Shown piece by piece: positions 9,306 to 19,851 of a stretch of DNA of 64,000 nucleotides (positions are counted from its first letter, which is position 1; every line of letters starts with the position of its first letter). The notes under the pieces were generated by a model. The model did no database searches. It saw nothing but the letters and a program-made list of their open reading frames with translations, and had not been told where the DNA came from. Position numbers and translations under genes: made by a program. The stretch comes from Psychrobacter sp. P2G3 (GTDB taxonomy: Bacteria; Pseudomonadota; Gammaproteobacteria; Pseudomonadales; Moraxellaceae), in contig NZ_CP012529.1 in the NCBI RefSeq assembly GCF_001593285.1, positions 1,488,001-1,552,000 on the forward strand. Direction: 5' to 3'.

Positions 9306-11177
9306 TTAAGGTGTATTGGCTGTATCAGATTGTGTCGTGCCATACTTAGTATTAAAGTAAAAACTACGTTCCGTTCTTGGATCTAAAATTAAACTTACCG
9401 TTTTGACAGTACCGTTATCACCGATAGCTACACTGTCTGTGGCATAGTCGCTTGCTTGATAACTTGGATTTGCAAGTTTGGACGTCACTATAGCGTTATT
9501 TACATTTTTTTCTTGCAAGACATCTTGTAGAACAAAGTTATTGATACTGAGGTTGGCACGATTAGTGGCGATAATTTTGTAGGCAATACATCTTCCAGGC
9601 TCAATATTATCAATAGATTTGGTGCTAAAGCCAGTATTAGGATCATCGGCAGGGGTGTTACTAATATTGGTGTAATCAAGAGTCGGCGGACAGTTATTTA
9701 CATACTGATATTTTGTAAGTACTAACGCTGCATTCTGGTCAATGACTCTACCGAAGTCGTTACTTGGATAGTTATAGGTACTCGCTGCCAATGAGACAGT
9801 CTTTTTCTCACTACTAGTACGGATAGGATAGCTAGTATTGGGACGTGTTTCGATAATGCATACTGAACTTCTATTACCAATAGTACTCGGAAGTATATTA
9901 AATTGATATTTGCCAATTTGATTGGCATCCGTTGATGTCAAGGTTTGGGATGCGTATTCTATAGTAGGGTTAGCACAATCATTTACCAGTCTTATAGTAC
10001 TGCCTGTAATCCCTTTCTCAGTTGTATTAAATATTCCGTTGAAGTAATCCGCATTATTATACATACCACCGATAGTACTAGCATTTGCGTTATTATCGTC
10101 TATACCGCCATTATCATTAAATACTGTACCTGAAAAGGTATATAAAGGTTCGCTCTCTACTCCAAAGCTAATCCATTCGTTATAAGTCTCACCCACCACG
10201 TCAGCTTCAAGTGCACTATTGCCTCTCATGATGCCTTCGTACGTTAAAGTTACCGACTCTGCATTCCTGACTGCGATTACATAATTGCTTTTTGAGTTTT
10301 CAACACCATAGCTGACGTAGCTACCGTTATTAGGGATAACGGTGCTGGTATTGAGAGCAGCGTATGTGTTTTGGTTATTGGGGTTGGTAGAGGTTTCTTT
10401 TAGAATATTGGTAAAGGTAGGCGTAGGGGGCAAGGTACCTCTTTTTTGACCAGATGCAAAAGATACTTGTCCATTAGCATTGGTAGTAGGCGTAAACGAG
10501 CTGCTATTGCCGCTACCGTTAAGCGCAGTGATTCCGTAATAATATAAACCACTATCCCCACCATTTGAGCTATCGAAGCGTAGCTGTGGCCGACTTAGCG
10601 TATTATTAGAACTAAAGCTATTTCCTGCCAGTTTTTTACCCATAAAGTAATCACCCATGGCACCAAAAAAGTAGCCAACATCGGGGTTTTCTCTAACCGT
10701 CGCTTGTACAGGCAGATTGATCTGAGTGTTTCTAGTAAAACTTAGTGTTTGGCGGGCAATTTCAGAGTTACCACCTGTGGTATAGCTGGTTTGACCAATT
10801 TTTATGGTATGTAAAGATGTGATGTCATCAGGCGTAATAGTTATCGTATAGGTAAACTTATCTTTGTCAGTAGTAGTATTTGCATCACTCTTAATCTCAA
10901 CACCATTACCTCCAACTGTAACACTAGAGCCATTATAACCGTTTGACGGTCCTGCGGTAACCTTAAACTTACCAGTAGCATTTGCTGCTGTTCTGTAAGT
11001 ACCTGAAGCAATACTGCCTGCGATTGTATTTGTGTCGCGAGTAAATGTTCCAAAACCTGTAGGGTTAGCTTGTGCAATTAAAGGTGTAGTAGTAATAACG
11101 ACGAAAGCAAGGACATGTTTTTTCCATATTGAATAAGGTTTTACAATATTAAAAACAGAAATGAAACGGCCAGTCAT
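9306..11177 (-). CDS. Large secreted surface protein with SdrD-like B and DUF11-like domains
   Basis: About 623 residues, exported. The ATG at 11177 has a TAGGA site and gives a positively charged start, a hydrophobic core and an AQANP cleavage region near residue 37. The middle is Ser/Thr/Asn/Gly-rich beta-sheet sequence. Around residues 350-470 the pattern GTVFNDNGGIDDNNAN ... GITGSTIRLVND resembles a Cna-B/SdrD B-like domain, with a calcium-type Asp/Asn loop. The last 130 residues (KSIDNIEPGRCIAYKIIATN) resemble a DUF11-like repeat. No sortase signal, transmembrane anchor or autotransporter barrel is seen, so how it is held at the cell surface is unclear. Adhesin or matrix roles are inference only. 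Confidence 0.7.
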   Translation of the reverse strand: MTGRFISVFNIVKPYSIWKKHVLAFVVITTTPLIAQANPTGFGTFTRDTNTIAGSIASGTYRTAANATGKFKVTAGPSNGYNGSSVTVGGNGVEIKSDANTTTDKDKFTYTITITPDDITSLHTIKIGQTSYTTGGNSEIARQTLSFTRNTQINLPVQATVRENPDVGYFFGAMGDYFMGKKLAGNSFSSNNTLSRPQLRFDSSNGGDSGLYYYGITALNGSGNSSSFTPTTNANGQVSFASGQKRGTLPPTPTFTNILKETSTNPNNQNTYAALNTSTVIPNNGSYVSYGVENSKSNYVIAVRNAESVTLTYEGIMRGNSALEADVVGETYNEWISFGVESEPLYTFSGTVFNDNGGIDDNNANASTIGGMYNNADYFNGIFNTTEKGITGSTIRLVNDCANPTIEYASQTLTSTDANQIGKYQFNILPSTIGNRSSVCIIETRPNTSYPIRTSSEKKTVSLAASTYNYPSNDFGRVIDQNAALVLTKYQYVNNCPPTLDYTNISNTPADDPNTGFSTKSIDNIEPGRCIAYKIIATNRANLSINNFVLQDVLQEKNVNNAIVTSKLANPSYQASDYATDSVAIGDNGTVKTVSLILDPRTERSFYFNTKYGTTQSDTANTP

Positions 11178-11244
11178 GAAATATCCTACAAGCATATCTA
11201 AAAAATATTAGTTGATAACGAACGTTGATAAGTAATTATTAGTC

Positions 11245-12471
11245 TTAAAACCCACAAGGCGCATCAATGGATGCAATCACGCCGCCGCCTAAGCATACCT
11301 CGTCAATATAGAATACTGCTGATTGACCTGGAGTGACTGCACGTTGCAGTTCGTCAAATACGACTCGGACTTCACTGCCGTCTGTATTGGTTGCAAATAC
11401 ATAGCAGGCTTGATCTGGTTGACGATAGCGTGATTTTGCCATGCAACGTAAGCCTTCAGCGCCAAATATATCCGTAGGGGGCAGACCATCAATCCAGTCG
11501 AGCTTATAAGCTTGCAGCTCATTACTCATGAGCATCGGATGTTCATGTCCTTGACCGACGATTAGACGGTTTTTGTCCAAATCTTTTGCTAGTACAAACC
11601 ATGGCTCTTCTGGACGGTCTTTAACACCGCCGATACCGATACCGCCACGCTGACCTAACGTGTAATACATGAGCCCATCATGAGTACCAATCACTATATT
11701 GTCGTCAGTGATAATGTCGCCTTTTTGGGCAGGCAAGTACTGCTGTAAAAAGTCTTTAAAACGACGCTCACCGATAAAGCAAATACCCGTAGAGTCTTTC
11801 TTTTTAGCGGTAGCTAGATCATGTTCTTCAGCGATTTGACGTACGACTGGTTTTTCAAGCTCACCAACTGGGAACAAGGTCTTGGCAATTTTGTCGCCGC
11901 CAACCGCATGTAAAAAGTAGCTTTGGTCTTTGTTGTTATCTAGGCCACGTAGTAGTCGGGCAACTTCTATACCATCCTCATTTTTATAGTTCACACTGCG
12001 ACGCGTGTAGTGACCCGTAGCGATGTAATCGGCACCCAGAGTTAGCGCGTAGTCTAAGAACGCTTTGAATTTAATCTCTTTATTGCATAAAATGTCAGGA
12101 TTGGGCGTGCGTCCAGCTTTATACTCCGCTAAAAAATGCTCAAAAACCCGATCCCAATATTCCATTGCAAAGTTAGCCGTGTGTAGCTTCATACCAATTT
12201 TGTCACAAACGGCTTGAGCGTCTGCTAAATCGTCCATTGCGGTACAGTATTCGGTGCCGTCATCTTCTTCCCAATTTTTCATAAATAGACCTTCCACCTT
12301 AAAGCCTGCTTGCTGGAGCAAAACGGCAGACACGGAAGAGTCGACCCCACCTGACATACCAACAATCACATGCTTGCTGCTAGGATTGTCGATATCGGCA
12401 AGCGTCAAAGGGCGCTGGGCGCTGAAAGAATCAGAAACTGGTATGCTTGATGTATTTGGCATGACTGACAT
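11245..12471 (-). CDS. mnmA: tRNA-specific 2-thiouridylase MnmA
   Basis: Adenylates U34 of tRNA-Lys, tRNA-Glu and tRNA-Gln and inserts sulfur from a persulfide to make 2-thiouridine. The PP-loop [10 protein letters not shown] is intact. The two catalytic cysteines lie in [12 protein letters not shown] and [13 protein letters not shown]. TusE, the sulfur donor, is encoded at 46986-47324 in this window. The frame extends to a TTG at 12525; the ATG at 12471 (or 12462) is more likely. Even so, the protein has about 30 extra residues before the PP-loop compared with E. coli MnmA. The gene is preceded by the unrelated ispF in divergent orientation. Confidence 0.95.
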   Translation of the reverse strand: MSVMPNTSSIPVSDSFSAQRPLTLADIDNPSSKHVIVGMSGGVDSSVSAVLLQQAGFKVEGLFMKNWEEDDGTEYCTAMDDLADAQAVCDKIGMKLHTANFAMEYWDRVFEHFLAEYKAGRTPNPDILCNKEIKFKAFLDYALTLGADYIATGHYTRRSVNYKNEDGIEVARLLRGLDNNKDQSYFLHAVGGDKIAKTLFPVGELEKPVVRQIAEEHDLATAKKKDSTGICFIGERRFKDFLQQYLPAQKGDIITDDNIVIGTHDGLMYYTLGQRGGIGIGGVKDRPEEPWFVLAKDLDKNRLIVGQGHEHPMLMSNELQAYKLDWIDGLPPTDIFGAEGLRCMAKSRYRQPDQACYVFATNTDGSEVRVVFDELQRAVTPGQSAVFYIDEVCLGGGVIASIDAPCGF

Positions 12472-12741
12472 AGAACGGCTCAACTTTTTATACCTTGACC
12501 AAATTTGAAATACTACTGAAATCAATACAACACCCGAGGTTAATAGGCTTAGTAAGTTGACAGGGTCATCTCATCTTTTGGACTTATCGCTTAGACTAGG
12601 TATTATGATAAAATAAGCGTCATATTATACCAGCTAATTGAAACTGGTGGCGAGCTATGGCATCTTAGAGTCGACAAAACCGCTTTGAAAATTCAGATAG
12701 TAGTTTTGAATTATTTTAATCATCTTTAATTTGGAATAATA

Positions 12742-13245
12742 ATGATAAAAATTGGTCAAGGTATTGACGTGCATGCTTTTCATAATAATGGTCAGCAGCA
12801 GCAATATGTTATATTAGCAGGCGTGCCTATCGAGCATAGCCATAGTCTCCTAGCCCACTCTGATGGTGATGTAGTACTGCACGCGCTCGCGGATGCACTG
12901 CTTGGCGCATTAGCGCTTGGCGATATTGGCCAGCATTTCCCTGATACTGACGCGGCACATGCGGGTATGGACTCGCGAGTATTGCTACGCTATGTCTATA
13001 GCAAGGTACAAGAGGCAGGCTACATGCTGGGTAACGCTGACATTACCGTGATGTGTGAACGTCCAAAACTTGCACCACATAGCCAAGCGATGCGCGAAAA
13101 CATTGCTAGTGATTTGCAAACAGCAGTCAATAATGTCAGCATCAAAGCCACCACAACTGAAAAATTAGGCTTTACCGGTCGGCAAGAGGGTATCATGGCC
13201 AATGCCGTGGTATTATTAGTCCCTAATGTCGTCGATCCTAAATAA
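12742..13245 (+). CDS. ispF: 2-C-methyl-D-erythritol 2,4-cyclodiphosphate synthase IspF
   Basis: A step of the MEP isoprenoid pathway: closes the cyclic diphosphate with release of CMP. Zinc ligands are visible in GIDVHAF (Asp, His) and in [25 protein letters not shown]. The C-terminal [14 protein letters not shown] is the cytidine/phosphate-binding segment. Length is 167 against 159 in E. coli. Many gammaproteobacteria pair ispD and ispF; here ispD is not adjacent. The GGAATA ribosome-binding site is modest. Confidence 0.96.
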   Translation: MIKIGQGIDVHAFHNNGQQQQYVILAGVPIEHSHSLLAHSDGDVVLHALADALLGALALGDIGQHFPDTDAAHAGMDSRVLLRYVYSKVQEAGYMLGNADITVMCERPKLAPHSQAMRENIASDLQTAVNNVSIKATTTEKLGFTGRQEGIMANAVVLLVPNVVDPK

Positions 13246-13380
13246 CGATTGTTGAACCAATATGTAGATTTTGCTTGTAATACAGTGGCAATCGCCCCAT
13301 GTATCAACCATATCTCCATATAACTATTTTGTAATATAAATAATCATTTTCAATGAACCGCTTTATCAATAGGAGCTTTT

Positions 13381-13731
13381 ATGAGTGAGCAAACCCCAAA
13401 TACCGCTGCAAACGATGTTGAACAACTGATTCGTGATCAAATCAAAGACAACAAAGTTATCTTATATATGAAAGGTACGCCGCAATTTCCGCAGTGTGGT
13501 TTTTCAGCGCGCTCTATCGAAGTATTGACCCAAATCGGTCGTCCATTTGCGTTTGTCAATATTTTAGAAAATCCTGAAATTCGTGCAACTTTACCAAAAA
13601 TTGCCAATTGGCCAACGTTTCCACAACTATGGATCGATGGTGAATTGATGGGCGGGTCAGACATTATTTTAGAGATGTATCAATCAGGCGAGCTTAAGCC
13701 ATTGGTTGAAGCAAACAGCCCTGCTGCTTAA
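13381..13731 (+). CDS. grxD: Monothiol CGFS glutaredoxin (Grx4/GrxD)
   Basis: A 116-residue iron-sulfur cluster carrier. The monothiol active site CGFS lies in KGTPQFPQCGFSARSIEVL. WPTFPQLWIDGELMGGSDI holds the glutathione-binding TFPQLW and GGSD motifs. It is expected to carry a [2Fe-2S] cluster as a homodimer or with a BolA partner. It has a perfect AGGAG site and its own downstream terminator. Confidence 0.95.
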   Translation: MSEQTPNTAANDVEQLIRDQIKDNKVILYMKGTPQFPQCGFSARSIEVLTQIGRPFAFVNILENPEIRATLPKIANWPTFPQLWIDGELMGGSDIILEMYQSGELKPLVEANSPAA

Positions 13732-13798
13732 TATTCAAGCGCTTTTATTGGACTGTATTAATGTCTAAATAAACGACCCATAATATTAAAGCACAGCA

Positions 13799-13848
13799 AA
13801 CCCGAGTAGCCTTTCCTAATAGATTGGAATGGTTGCTCGGGGTTTTTT
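13799..13848 (+). terminator. Rho-independent terminator after grxD
   Basis: Arms CCCGAGTAGCCTTTCC and GGAATGGTTGCTCGGG (with mismatches or wobble pairs), followed by T6. Confidence 0.85.
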
Positions 13849-13933
13849 ATTGTCTTGGTAATTGGTTGTTTTCATAGGTTTTAACCCCATATAGTGTTCA
13901 AGATAAATCCAGTTTAAATAATAAGAGATACTT

Positions 13934-14515
13934 ATGAATAATCAATTAAATAATAGTGAATTAACCGAACAGCAAGCCATTGACCAAAAAAACGATCAGC
14001 AAAGTGAGCAACAAGAAGCGCTCGAGCAAGCTGCTATCGAAAAGCGCCGTGAACACCTAAAAAATGAATCTACGCGTATTATTGATATTGCGGGCAATGA
14101 GCCGAATTCAGCACTCAAATGTATCCATCAGCTTAGTGTGGCAGGTGGTGCGACTGAGAGTACATATGTCGCTATCGAACAACGTGTCATTGCGGATCAA
14201 GATACGGCGGGTGCTTATCACCTAGCATTGATGGCGCAAAATACACCAGATTTGCCGATTGATGCGCGTCAGCTAATTGAGTTGGTCGTCAATAAAGGCG
14301 ATAACGATCAGCGCTTGGCATTACTCAAAAACTTACCACTGCCACCAGTTGAACTGATTAAAGATCAAATTTTAGCCAGTGATGACGGTGATGCGATCGG
14401 GCAGATGAATGCCTACTTGCAGATTAATCCAGAGGGTTATGGTAGTCAGCATATGCTAGGTAGTGGTCACGCAGATCGTATTGTGCCGCTGAGTCCTGGT
14501 AATAATTTAAGCTAA
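13934..14515 (+). CDS. Hypothetical Gln-rich, helix-rich cytoplasmic protein
   Basis: 193 residues with no signal peptide or membrane segment. The first 60 residues are very rich in Gln, Glu and Asn and probably form a disordered or coiled-coil region (TEQQAIDQKNDQQSEQQEAL). The remainder is predicted mostly helical with Leu/Ala periodicity, for example QLIELVVNKGDNDQRLALLKNLPLPPVELI, which could be a small helical-repeat domain. I do not recognise a family. The frame is long and unshadowed, with an AAGAGAT site before the ATG, so it is likely real. It stands between grxD and mnmG, each with its own regulatory DNA. Confidence 0.65.
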   Translation: MNNQLNNSELTEQQAIDQKNDQQSEQQEALEQAAIEKRREHLKNESTRIIDIAGNEPNSALKCIHQLSVAGGATESTYVAIEQRVIADQDTAGAYHLALMAQNTPDLPIDARQLIELVVNKGDNDQRLALLKNLPLPPVELIKDQILASDDGDAIGQMNAYLQINPEGYGSQHMLGSGHADRIVPLSPGNNLS

Positions 14516-14809
14516 ACCAAAATGATAATGATAATAACAATGACAATTAAACCTTAATTAGATGGCTCTTATGGCCTAACTTTTACTGCCACAGGTTAAT
14601 TTTAATAGTTTTTACCGTAACGTTTTTTAAGCAGCGAAAAATTGTTATAATTGCCAGTTATCTATTTAGTTTCTTTTGCTTTTAAAGGTTTCTAACAACT
14701 TATCTTATCCGTTCTTAAAATACGATTGACGCCCCTCTATCACGCGACAAGTTATATTCAGTAATCGGTAACTTGTCGTTATAAACATCGTCATTCAAGT
14801 GAGGCATGC

Positions 14810-16708
14810 ATGCAATATCCAAAACATTACGACGTGGTAGTCATCGGTGGCGGTCACGCCGGTACCGAAGCTGCTCTGGCAGCCGCACGTATGGGCGCGC
14901 AGACCTTGCTGTTGACGCATAATATTGAGACGCTCGGTCAGATGAGCTGTAATCCGGCGATTGGCGGTATCGGCAAATCACATTTAGTACGTGAGATTGA
15001 TGCGTTGGGTGGTGCTATGGCATTGGCAACCGACAAGGCAGGTATCCAGTTTCGCGTATTGAATAGTCGCAAAGGTGCTGCAGTACGTGCCACCCGTGCG
15101 CAAGCGGATCGTATTTTGTACAAAGCCGCCATTCGTGAGACGCTTGAAAACCAGCCCAATCTTGATTTATTCCAACAAGGTGCTGATGATATTTTGGTAG
15201 AAAACGGTCGTGCGACTGCGGTTGTCACCTCGACAGGCATTATCTTTAAGACTGAAACTGTTGTACTGACTTCAGGTACATTCTTAGGCGGTGTTATTCA
15301 CATCGGTCTTGAGAACTCAAAAGGCGGACGAGCAGGGGATCAGCCTTCCATTAAGTTGGCAGACCGTTTGCGTGAGCTCAAATTGCCAGTAGGTCGTCTA
15401 AAGACAGGCACGCCCGCTCGTATCGATGCGCGTAGCGTTGACTTTAGTGTGATGACCGTACAGCCCGGTGATACACCGTTGCCAGTGATGAGCTACATGG
15501 GTGATGTCTCTATGCATCCTGAGCAGGTCAATTGCTATATTACGCATACTAATGCGCGTACCCATGACATTATCCGTGAGAATTTAGACCGCTCGCCGAT
15601 GTTCTCTGGCAAAATCGAAGGCGTGGGTCCACGTTATTGTCCATCGATTGAAGATAAAATTCACCGCTTTGCCGATAAAGACAGCCATCAAATCTTTATC
15701 GAGCCAGAAGGTCTGACCACGCATGAGCTGTATCCAAACGGCATCTCGACCAGCTTACCATTTGATGTGCAACTAGACTTTATTCATAGTATGAAAGGTC
15801 TAGAGAATGCGCATATTACCCGTCCCGGTTATGCGATTGAATATGATTATTTTGATCCACAAAATCTAAAACCGACGCTTGAGACCAAATCTATTGATCG
15901 CCTGTACTTTGCGGGTCAAATCAACGGTACGACTGGCTATGAAGAAGCGGGCGTGCAGGGTCTGCTAGCAGGGACGAATGCGGCGTTAGTGACCACTAAT
16001 AATAGTGAGTTTGAAACTTGGACACCGCGCCGTGATGAAGCTTATCTTGGCGTGCTTGTCGATGATCTGATCACTCATGGCACTACTGAGCCGTATCGTA
16101 TGTTTACTAGCCGTGCAGAGTATCGCTTATTACTACGTGAAGATAATGCGGATCAACGCTTGACTGAGACTGGTCGTAAACTTGGCTTGGTTGATGACGT
16201 GCGTTGGCAAGCTTATCAACAAAAAATGGAAGCCATCGCTACAGAATCCTCACGCCTAAAAGACATGTGGGCAACGCCTGCGAATGCTTTGGGACAAAAA
16301 GTCACTGAGCAAACAGGCGAAATACTTAGCAAAGAAGCGACTGCTTTTGATTTGCTGAAACGTCCGCAGATTCACTTTGCTGATATCGCTGCTATTACTG
16401 ATTCGCAAGTCGCTGCACAGGTGGGTGAGCAGATTGAAATTTCTGTCAAGTACGCCGGCTACATTGATCGTCAGCAAGAAGATATTGATCAAATGAAGCG
16501 CTTAGAGAATACGGCGCTGCCAATCGATTTTGACTATAGTATCGTGTCAGGGCTATCAAATGAGATTGTGCAAAAGCTAACGCAAGTACGTCCTGCCACG
16601 CTTGCCCAAGCTGGGCGCGTGAGTGGTGTGACTCCTGCGGCTATTCAATTATTAGCCATGACAGTCAAAAAGCACAAAAAAGTCGCAGCAGCTTTGAATT
16701 TGTCGTAA
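14810..16708 (+). CDS. mnmG: tRNA uridine-5-carboxymethylaminomethyl modification enzyme MnmG (GidA)
   Basis: With MnmE it installs the (carboxymethyl)aminomethyl group on C5 of U34. The N-terminal FAD-binding [17 protein letters not shown] (about residues 13-29) is intact. So are [22 protein letters not shown] and the C-terminal [18 protein letters not shown]. It also has the HTH-like end needed for MnmE contact. Length (632) matches E. coli (629). It is preceded by about 290 bases of AT-rich DNA with no recognisable gene. Confidence 0.97.
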   Translation: MQYPKHYDVVVIGGGHAGTEAALAAARMGAQTLLLTHNIETLGQMSCNPAIGGIGKSHLVREIDALGGAMALATDKAGIQFRVLNSRKGAAVRATRAQADRILYKAAIRETLENQPNLDLFQQGADDILVENGRATAVVTSTGIIFKTETVVLTSGTFLGGVIHIGLENSKGGRAGDQPSIKLADRLRELKLPVGRLKTGTPARIDARSVDFSVMTVQPGDTPLPVMSYMGDVSMHPEQVNCYITHTNARTHDIIRENLDRSPMFSGKIEGVGPRYCPSIEDKIHRFADKDSHQIFIEPEGLTTHELYPNGISTSLPFDVQLDFIHSMKGLENAHITRPGYAIEYDYFDPQNLKPTLETKSIDRLYFAGQINGTTGYEEAGVQGLLAGTNAALVTTNNSEFETWTPRRDEAYLGVLVDDLITHGTTEPYRMFTSRAEYRLLLREDNADQRLTETGRKLGLVDDVRWQAYQQKMEAIATESSRLKDMWATPANALGQKVTEQTGEILSKEATAFDLLKRPQIHFADIAAITDSQVAAQVGEQIEISVKYAGYIDRQQEDIDQMKRLENTALPIDFDYSIVSGLSNEIVQKLTQVRPATLAQAGRVSGVTPAAIQLLAMTVKKHKKVAAALNLS

Positions 16709-16750
16709 AACATCACTAAAAAAAGAACACTGAATAAAGAATCTTAAATA

Positions 16751-16786
16751 GAGCTCATAACGTTGTTTAGTTATGGGCTCTTTTTA
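16751..16786 (+). terminator. Rho-independent terminator after mnmG
   Basis: GAGCTCATAAC / GTTATGGGCTC hairpin followed by T5, 42 bases after the stop. Confidence 0.85.
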
Positions 16787-16924
16787 TGGTCAAGCGCCTA
16801 ACAATGCTCTTAACAATTTAAAAACAGCATAATACTGCTCTATTCTGTTTTGAGAACAAATAATAGGTAGAATAGGATTGTTAAAGATAATGGCGTTAGT
16901 CGATTATAGACAAGGAGTGCTTTT

Positions 16925-17134
16925 ATGCCTTATGATAAATTATCAGACTTACCGGATGCGGTAAAAGACAACTTACCTAAACACGCACAAGAAATCTTTC
17001 GCGCGGCGTTCAATAGTGCGAGTAAACAGTATGATGAGGAGTCACGTTGGTTTGCTACCGCATGGGCAGCCGTTGAGAATGTCTACGAAAAAAATTCTGA
17101 CGGTAAATGGGTAAAAAAACCAGATCATAAATAG
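16925..17134 (+). CDS. chaB: ChaB-family small protein
   Basis: A 69-residue protein with the typical ChaB start MPYDKLSDLPDAVKDNLP and the core HAQEIFRAAFNSA ... WAAVENVYEK. E. coli ChaB is named as a regulator of the ChaA cation antiporter, but direct evidence is slight. No chaA-like gene is adjacent here. It has an excellent AAGGAG ribosome-binding site. The family call is firm; the function is not. Confidence 0.85.
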   Translation: MPYDKLSDLPDAVKDNLPKHAQEIFRAAFNSASKQYDEESRWFATAWAAVENVYEKNSDGKWVKKPDHK

Positions 17135-17223
17135 ATATGAAGTACACTGTAATGTCTCATTCTATAATGCTGTACTCTATGACATTTTAATCTTCCATTA
17201 TTTAATCCGACCTATAACAAGTA

Positions 17224-17260
17224 TATGCTCATGGCTTTGAAAACATAGCTTTGAGCATAT
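17224..17260. repeat. Imperfect stem-loop between chaB and the AEC permease gene
   Basis: TATGCTCA / TGAGCATA arms with inner GCT/AGC pairing, ending 20 bases before the next start. It has no T-run. It may end the chaB transcript or shape the next leader. Confidence 0.4.
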
Positions 17261-17279
17261 TGCTGATCCGAGCTTATCT

Positions 17280-18239
17280 ATGATCGAAGCCATTGTTTTT
17301 GCGATTACTATTGTACTGCCCAACCTTGCTTTAATGGGATTGGGCTTTTTTATGCAAAGACGCGGCGAGGCGAGTCAGACCTTTATCGATCAGTCCTCAA
17401 ACTTCGTCTTTAATTACTGTTTGCCATGTTTGCTTTTCTTTAGTGTGGTCGATAGTGAGGTTGATTATGGCAAACAAATCACGCTGATAGTTGCTGGTAT
17501 TTTAGTGACCTTTATTTTATTTATCGGTGCAGAAGTTTATGCCAAGCGTTTTGTCAGTCGTCCAGCGGATCAAGGGGTATTTGTACAAGGTATATTTCGC
17601 AGCAATATGGCTATTATCGGACTGGCGACAGTTGCTAACGCCTATGGAGAGCGAGGCTTAAGTATCGGTGCTGTATATATGGGCGTGGTGACAATATTAT
17701 TTAATATCTTAGCCGTTATTACCCTCAGTCGTGTGTCCAAAAGCGTCGATGATACGTGGGCTAGTCGCAGCACCATGATCATTAAAAAACTATTTACCAA
17801 TCCACTAATAATCGCCTTACTAGCCGCCTTTGCTTATAAGGCGTTGCCGCTACCACCGATAACTGGTGTTATTCATACGACTGGCGACTTACTAGCAGCT
17901 GTAGCATTGCCATTAGCACTGATTTGCGCCGGTGCTAGTATTGATTTAAAGTCGATGCTGCATCCTTCAGGATTATCCATGCAAGCCAGTATTGGTCGCA
18001 TTGTTGTGGCGCCAATAATCGCTATCGCAGTAGGATTGGGCTTTGGGCTGACGGGTGTACATATGGGCGTGTTGTTTTTGATGGCAGCATCACCGACCGC
18101 TGCTGCTAGCTATGTAATGGCAAAGGCCATGGGTGGCAATGACGTGCTAGCAGCCAATATTTTGGCGTTTACCACGGTAGTAGGAATGTTTGGGATGGCG
18201 ATTGGCGCGGCGATGTTACGTGCTTTAGGGTGGATGTAG
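17280..18239 (+). CDS. AEC (auxin efflux carrier)-family permease
   Basis: A 319-residue membrane protein with about ten hydrophobic segments arranged as two halves. Family marks include SNFVFNYCLPCLLFFSV in the first half, GIFRSNMAIIGLATVANAYGE in the middle, and ASPTAAASYVMAKAMGGN near the end. Bacterial members export or import malate, malonate or other organic acids; the substrate here is unknown. The ribosome-binding site is weak. The gene stands alone. Confidence 0.85.
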   Translation: MIEAIVFAITIVLPNLALMGLGFFMQRRGEASQTFIDQSSNFVFNYCLPCLLFFSVVDSEVDYGKQITLIVAGILVTFILFIGAEVYAKRFVSRPADQGVFVQGIFRSNMAIIGLATVANAYGERGLSIGAVYMGVVTILFNILAVITLSRVSKSVDDTWASRSTMIIKKLFTNPLIIALLAAFAYKALPLPPITGVIHTTGDLLAAVALPLALICAGASIDLKSMLHPSGLSMQASIGRIVVAPIIAIAVGLGFGLTGVHMGVLFLMAASPTAAASYVMAKAMGGNDVLAANILAFTTVVGMFGMAIGAAMLRALGWM

Positions 18240-18524
18240 TAACCATATGTAATGGCAATCTAGAGAAGCTACCTTCGTAAGTCGCATTTTTTAATTTACC
18301 TAAAAAACTGACAAGATTCTTATTTTGAAGTTTTTTTAATAATATAGTATTTACTGGGTGATGTTTCAACTTAGCATTAAAGTGTTATCGTTACGCCTAT
18401 TGCCTTGCCTGATAGATAAAGGCATGATGATATGTATCTAAGTATTGAATAGATGGAAGTAACAATAACTTTATAATAAATACGATTATAAACTCACAAA
18501 TTTAATAAACAAGGAGTGCTCATA

Positions 18525-19556
18525 GTGCAGTTATTAAACAAAGCGGTAGTGACCGAACATCTTAATATGCAAGCAGCCATTGATGCCATTGAAGAATTAT
18601 TACATCAGCAAGCGGCGCATCCTAATTGGATTAAAGCGCCTGAACGTCTAGTCATTGAAACCTTTAGTGAAGATAAGAAGCATAGCTCAGGCTCGCATTT
18701 ATCAATGCCAGCAACTATTTATGATGGTGAAAAAGAGTACACTGCCGTAAAGCTCGTCACTATTTGCCCTGATAATCCTAGTCGTGATATGCCAACGACC
18801 ACTGCTATTATCACCGTATCAAACAATGATACCGGTGAGATATTAGCGATTATGGATGGCATTTATATTACGCAGGTGCGGACGGCAGCTTTATCAGGTA
18901 TCGCTACTAAGTATATGGCAAAGTCTGATTGCCAAAGTGTCGCTGTTATCGGTTGTGGTGGTATGGCCTATGAGCAGTTAAACGCCGTATTAACAGTACG
19001 CCCTGAAATTAAAACAGTGTATTTATGGAATAGAAATCATAAAGGTGCAGAGCAATTTAAAACGAGTTTTGCCCGTGATTATACTCAGTGGGACGTTGAA
19101 CTTAAGGTTTGCGCAGAGTTAAGTGATGCGGTCCGTGATGCAGATATTATTAACGTAGCAACGCGTGCTACTGAAGGTTTATTTAGTATTGATCAAATTA
19201 GATCTGATACACACATCAATGCGGTAGGCGCCTATCAAGCGACAATGAAAGAGATCGGTAACGACGTCGTTTCAAACAGTAGCATGGTTGTCGTTGATGA
19301 TTTGGCTGGTAGCCGTCACGAAGCAGGCGATTTAATCCAAGCGCATGATAACTCTGATTGTGCATGGACATGGGATGATCTCAGTGGTGATTTGCAAGCG
19401 CTAGTAACGGGTGCACTAACAGAAGAGGCCACTAAATCTGATAAGGGAGTAACTTTGTTTAAGTCTGTAGGTGCGGCAAGTTTTGATGCGGCAGTTGCTC
19501 TATATGTTGCAAAACAAGCTGAACAAAAGAATCTTGGATCGTCAGTTGATTGGTAA
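18525..19556 (+). CDS. Ornithine cyclodeaminase / mu-crystallin family protein
   Basis: 343 residues with an NAD-binding Rossmann core (VAVIGCGGMAYEQLNAV, about residue 137) and the family block TQVRTAALSGIATKYMA. Members include ornithine cyclodeaminase, alanine dehydrogenase, ketimine reductase and Delta1-pyrroline-2-carboxylate reductase. The substrate cannot be fixed from sequence. The GTG at 18525 is preferred over the upstream GTG at 18516, because AAGGAG at 18511-18516 has correct spacing only to the former. A strong terminator follows. Confidence 0.85.
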   Translation: MQLLNKAVVTEHLNMQAAIDAIEELLHQQAAHPNWIKAPERLVIETFSEDKKHSSGSHLSMPATIYDGEKEYTAVKLVTICPDNPSRDMPTTTAIITVSNNDTGEILAIMDGIYITQVRTAALSGIATKYMAKSDCQSVAVIGCGGMAYEQLNAVLTVRPEIKTVYLWNRNHKGAEQFKTSFARDYTQWDVELKVCAELSDAVRDADIINVATRATEGLFSIDQIRSDTHINAVGAYQATMKEIGNDVVSNSSMVVVDDLAGSRHEAGDLIQAHDNSDCAWTWDDLSGDLQALVTGALTEEATKSDKGVTLFKSVGAASFDAAVALYVAKQAEQKNLGSSVDW

Positions 19557-19607
19557 GGCTATTTAAAAACGCTTTGTACTTTGTTATTTATTATAATTAT
19601 TAGAACC

Positions 19608-19650
19608 GTAAAAAAGCCACCTTTTCAAATAAGAGAAGGTGGCTTTTTTA
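19608..19650. terminator. Bidirectional terminator between the OCD-family gene and the small membrane gene
   Basis: A-rich run, GCCACCTT ... AAGGTGGC arms, then T6. It serves the plus-strand OCD-family gene and the minus-strand small gene that ends at 19669. Confidence 0.9.
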
Positions 19651-19668
19651 ACATTAATTTAAAGTACA

Positions 19669-19848
19669 TTAATTTAGGTTATCTCTATCGCGCTTATCTT
19701 TTAGCTGCCGTTTCCGTTTTGCAGTAGTATGATACGTCAGATAACCACCCAGTACCATCACTGCGATAAATGCGACAATATATAAAAATATTGATGAACC
19801 GATAAAAGTAGATGATTCCATGACCGCAATCTCATTAGAGTTCATCAT
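19669..19848 (-). CDS. 59-residue single-span membrane protein
   Basis: A frame just below common length cut-offs. It encodes a short N-terminus, one strong hydrophobic helix (about residues 15-38: FIGSSIFLYIVAFIAVMVL), then a very basic tail (KRKRQLKDKRDRDN), the layout of an inner-membrane peptide with a positive cytoplasmic end. It begins 3 bases after the stop of the flavin monooxygenase gene and ends at a strong terminator, so it is probably the last gene of that transcript. There is no good ribosome-binding site at the first ATG; the ATG at 19821 (50 residues) is an alternative. No family recognised. Confidence 0.5.
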   Translation of the reverse strand: MMNSNEIAVMESSTFIGSSIFLYIVAFIAVMVLGGYLTYHTTAKRKRQLKDKRDRDNLN

Positions 19849-19851
19849 TAA

